DNA from: Aquibium microcysteis
GTDB taxonomy: Bacteria; Pseudomonadota; Alphaproteobacteria; Rhizobiales; Rhizobiaceae
Direction: 5' to 3'
Assembly: GCF_014495845.1 (NCBI RefSeq)
Contig: NZ_CP061080.1
Coordinates: 3,523,001-3,587,000, forward strand
Length of the DNA stretch: 64,000 bases
The notes under the pieces were generated by a model that saw only the letters and a program-made list of their open reading frames with translations, was not told the DNA's origin and did not search any database. Positions 62,831 through 64,000 of the stretch are shown here, one piece after another (positions within the stretch are counted from its first letter, which is position 1; each line of letters opens with the position of its first letter). Position numbers and translations under genes: made by a program.

Positions 62831-64000
62831 ATGAAGATCGCGATCGACATGGGGCTGGACGGCGCGGGCAAGCCGGCCACGATGGACCTCGAGGAACTGC
62901 TGGCGACCCGCCTGCTCGTGCAGGGCAATTCGGGCTCCGGCAAGTCGCATCTCCTGCGGCGCCTGCTCGAACAGAGCGCGCCCTGGGTGCAGCAGTGCAT
63001 CATCGATCCCGAAGGCGATTTCGTCACGCTGGCCGACCGGTTCGGCCACCTCGTGGTCGACGCCACCCGCACCGAGGCCGAACTGACGCGCATCGCTTCC
63101 CGGGTCCGCCAGCACCGCGTCTCGGTGGTCCTCAACCTGGAAGGTCTGGATTCCGAACAGCAGATGCGCGCTGCGGCCGCCTTCCTGGGAGGCATGTTCG
63201 ATGCCGAGCGCGACCACTGGTATCCCGTCCTCGTGGTGGTCGACGAGGCCCAGCTCTTCGCCCCGGCCGCGGCCGGCGAAGTGGCCGACGACGCGCGCAA
63301 GCTCTCGCTCGGCGCCATGACCAACCTGATGTGCCGCGGCCGCAAGCGCGGGCTCGCCGGTGTCATCGCCACGCAGCGGCTGGCCAAGCTCGCCAAGAAC
63401 GTCGCCGCCGAGGCCTCCAACTTCCTGATGGGCCGCACCTTTCTCGACATCGACATGGCGCGCGCGGCCGACCTGCTGGGCATGGACAGGCGCCAGGCCG
63501 AGATGTTCCGCGATCTGGCCCGCGGCCGCTTCGTGGCGCTCGGTCCGGCGGTGTCGCGCCGGCCCCTGCCCATCGAGATCGGCACGGTCGAGACCGCCGC
63601 CCGCTCGACCAGCCCGAAGCTGATGCCGCTGCCCGACACCGCGCCGGAAGCCGCTGCCGACCTGATCTTCACGCCTGGCCCGGAGGAGCTGCGCGCCCCG
63701 CCGCGAAGGCCGGCGCCGCCCCAGCCCACGCCGACCGCCGACATCCTGGCGCAGCTCACCGCCTCGCGGCCGCAGCTTCAGCCGCAGCCGGCGAAGGTTG
63801 AGGAAGCCTTGCCCGAGGTGGATCAGGCCGAGCGCGAGCGGCTGCTCGGCGCGGTGATGCGCGAGATCCTCGAGGATCCCGACGCCGCCTACCGCTCGGA
63901 CGCGGTGCTGTATCAGGATTTCCTCGTGCGCTGCCGCATCCGCCGAATTCCGGGCGAGCCACTCCCGCTGCGCGCCTTCCGCCGCGGTCTGGCAGTCGCG
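62831..64000 (+). CDS. HerA-like ATP-binding protein (DUF87), 3' end outside window
   Basis: 390 codons to the right edge without a stop. Walker A is GNSGSGKS (32-39) within LLVQGNSGSGKSHLLRRLLEQSAP, then IIDPEGDFVTL, Walker B VLVVVDEAQLF and the GRKRGLAGVIATQRLAKLAKN sensor segment. This is the HerA/FtsK branch of P-loop ATPases. Beyond about residue 270 comes a Pro- and Ala-rich linker and an acidic helix (EVDQAERERLLGAVMREILEDP). No nuclease partner (NurA, Nuc or Sir2) is seen within the window. An AGGGA ribosome site precedes the ATG. Confidence 0.85.
   Translation, partial: MKIAIDMGLDGAGKPATMDLEELLATRLLVQGNSGSGKSHLLRRLLEQSAPWVQQCIIDPEGDFVTLADRFGHLVVDATRTEAELTRIASRVRQHRVSVVLNLEGLDSEQQMRAAAAFLGGMFDAERDHWYPVLVVVDEAQLFAPAAAGEVADDARKLSLGAMTNLMCRGRKRGLAGVIATQRLAKLAKNVAAEASNFLMGRTFLDIDMARAADLLGMDRRQAEMFRDLARGRFVALGPAVSRRPLPIEIGTVETAARSTSPKLMPLPDTAPEAAADLIFTPGPEELRAPPRRPAPPQPTPTADILAQLTASRPQLQPQPAKVEEALPEVDQAERERLLGAVMREILEDPDAAYRSDAVLYQDFLVRCRIRRIPGEPLPLRAFRRGLAVA

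Overview
This is a 64 kb, GC-rich stretch of bacterial chromosome with tightly packed, translationally coupled operons (many ATGA and TGATG overlaps). The content (TRAP and ABC transporters in number, a soxBDAG-type sarcosine oxidase locus, VapBC-like toxin-antitoxin genes, and a dispersed palindromic repeat of the kind common in Mesorhizobium-like genomes) suggests an alphaproteobacterium of the order Hyphomicrobiales, probably near Phyllobacteriaceae. The placement is inferred from gene style, not computed. No rRNA, tRNA, CRISPR array, phage or transposase gene was seen.

Layout. (1) 1-4239, minus strand: a TRAP dicarboxylate-type transporter (dctPQM, dctM cut by the left edge) and an FrdA-like flavoprotein. 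Three copies of one 14-bp near-palindrome lie in this region. (2) 4680-18472: a LysR regulator divergent from a ten-gene catabolic operon. The operon holds a complete peptide-type ABC importer, an amidohydrolase, two acyl-CoA ligase-type enzymes, a double alpha/beta hydrolase and an FAD-linked oxidase. Its substrate is unknown. (3) 18591-20606: GNAT acetyltransferase, gph and rpe. (4) 20721-33784, all minus strand: an N-formylglutamate amidohydrolase-like gene, a second TRAP transporter, a glutamine synthetase-family enzyme, a toxin-antitoxin pair, aldehyde and iron-alcohol dehydrogenases, and a polyamine/iron-type ABC importer. A divergent RpiR regulator follows. The set looks like a gamma-glutamylation route for an amine or amino alcohol.

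(5) 34995-39313: an RND efflux pair. (6) 39348-40970: an ABC-F ATPase. (7) 41152-55160: a TetR-centred fatty or hydroxy acid locus. One arm carries a Liv-type ABC importer with its own acyl-CoA ligase, two MDR reductases and an acyl-CoA dehydrogenase. The divergent arm carries two SDRs, a MaoC hydratase and an ACAD10/LvaA-like kinase. (8) 55192-55980: a membrane diguanylate cyclase. (9) 56070-62026: heterotetrameric sarcosine oxidase with an extra small gene between soxB and soxD and a histone-H1-like tail on SoxD. (10) 62246-64000: a small SET-domain protein and a HerA-like ATPase cut by the right edge.

The most unusual points are the soxB-X-soxD insertion and the SoxD tail, the antitoxin with a replaced N-terminal domain, the unassigned ten-gene operon whose hydrolase has His in place of the nucleophile Ser, and the kinase/ACAD pair that points to 4-hydroxyacyl-CoA breakdown.
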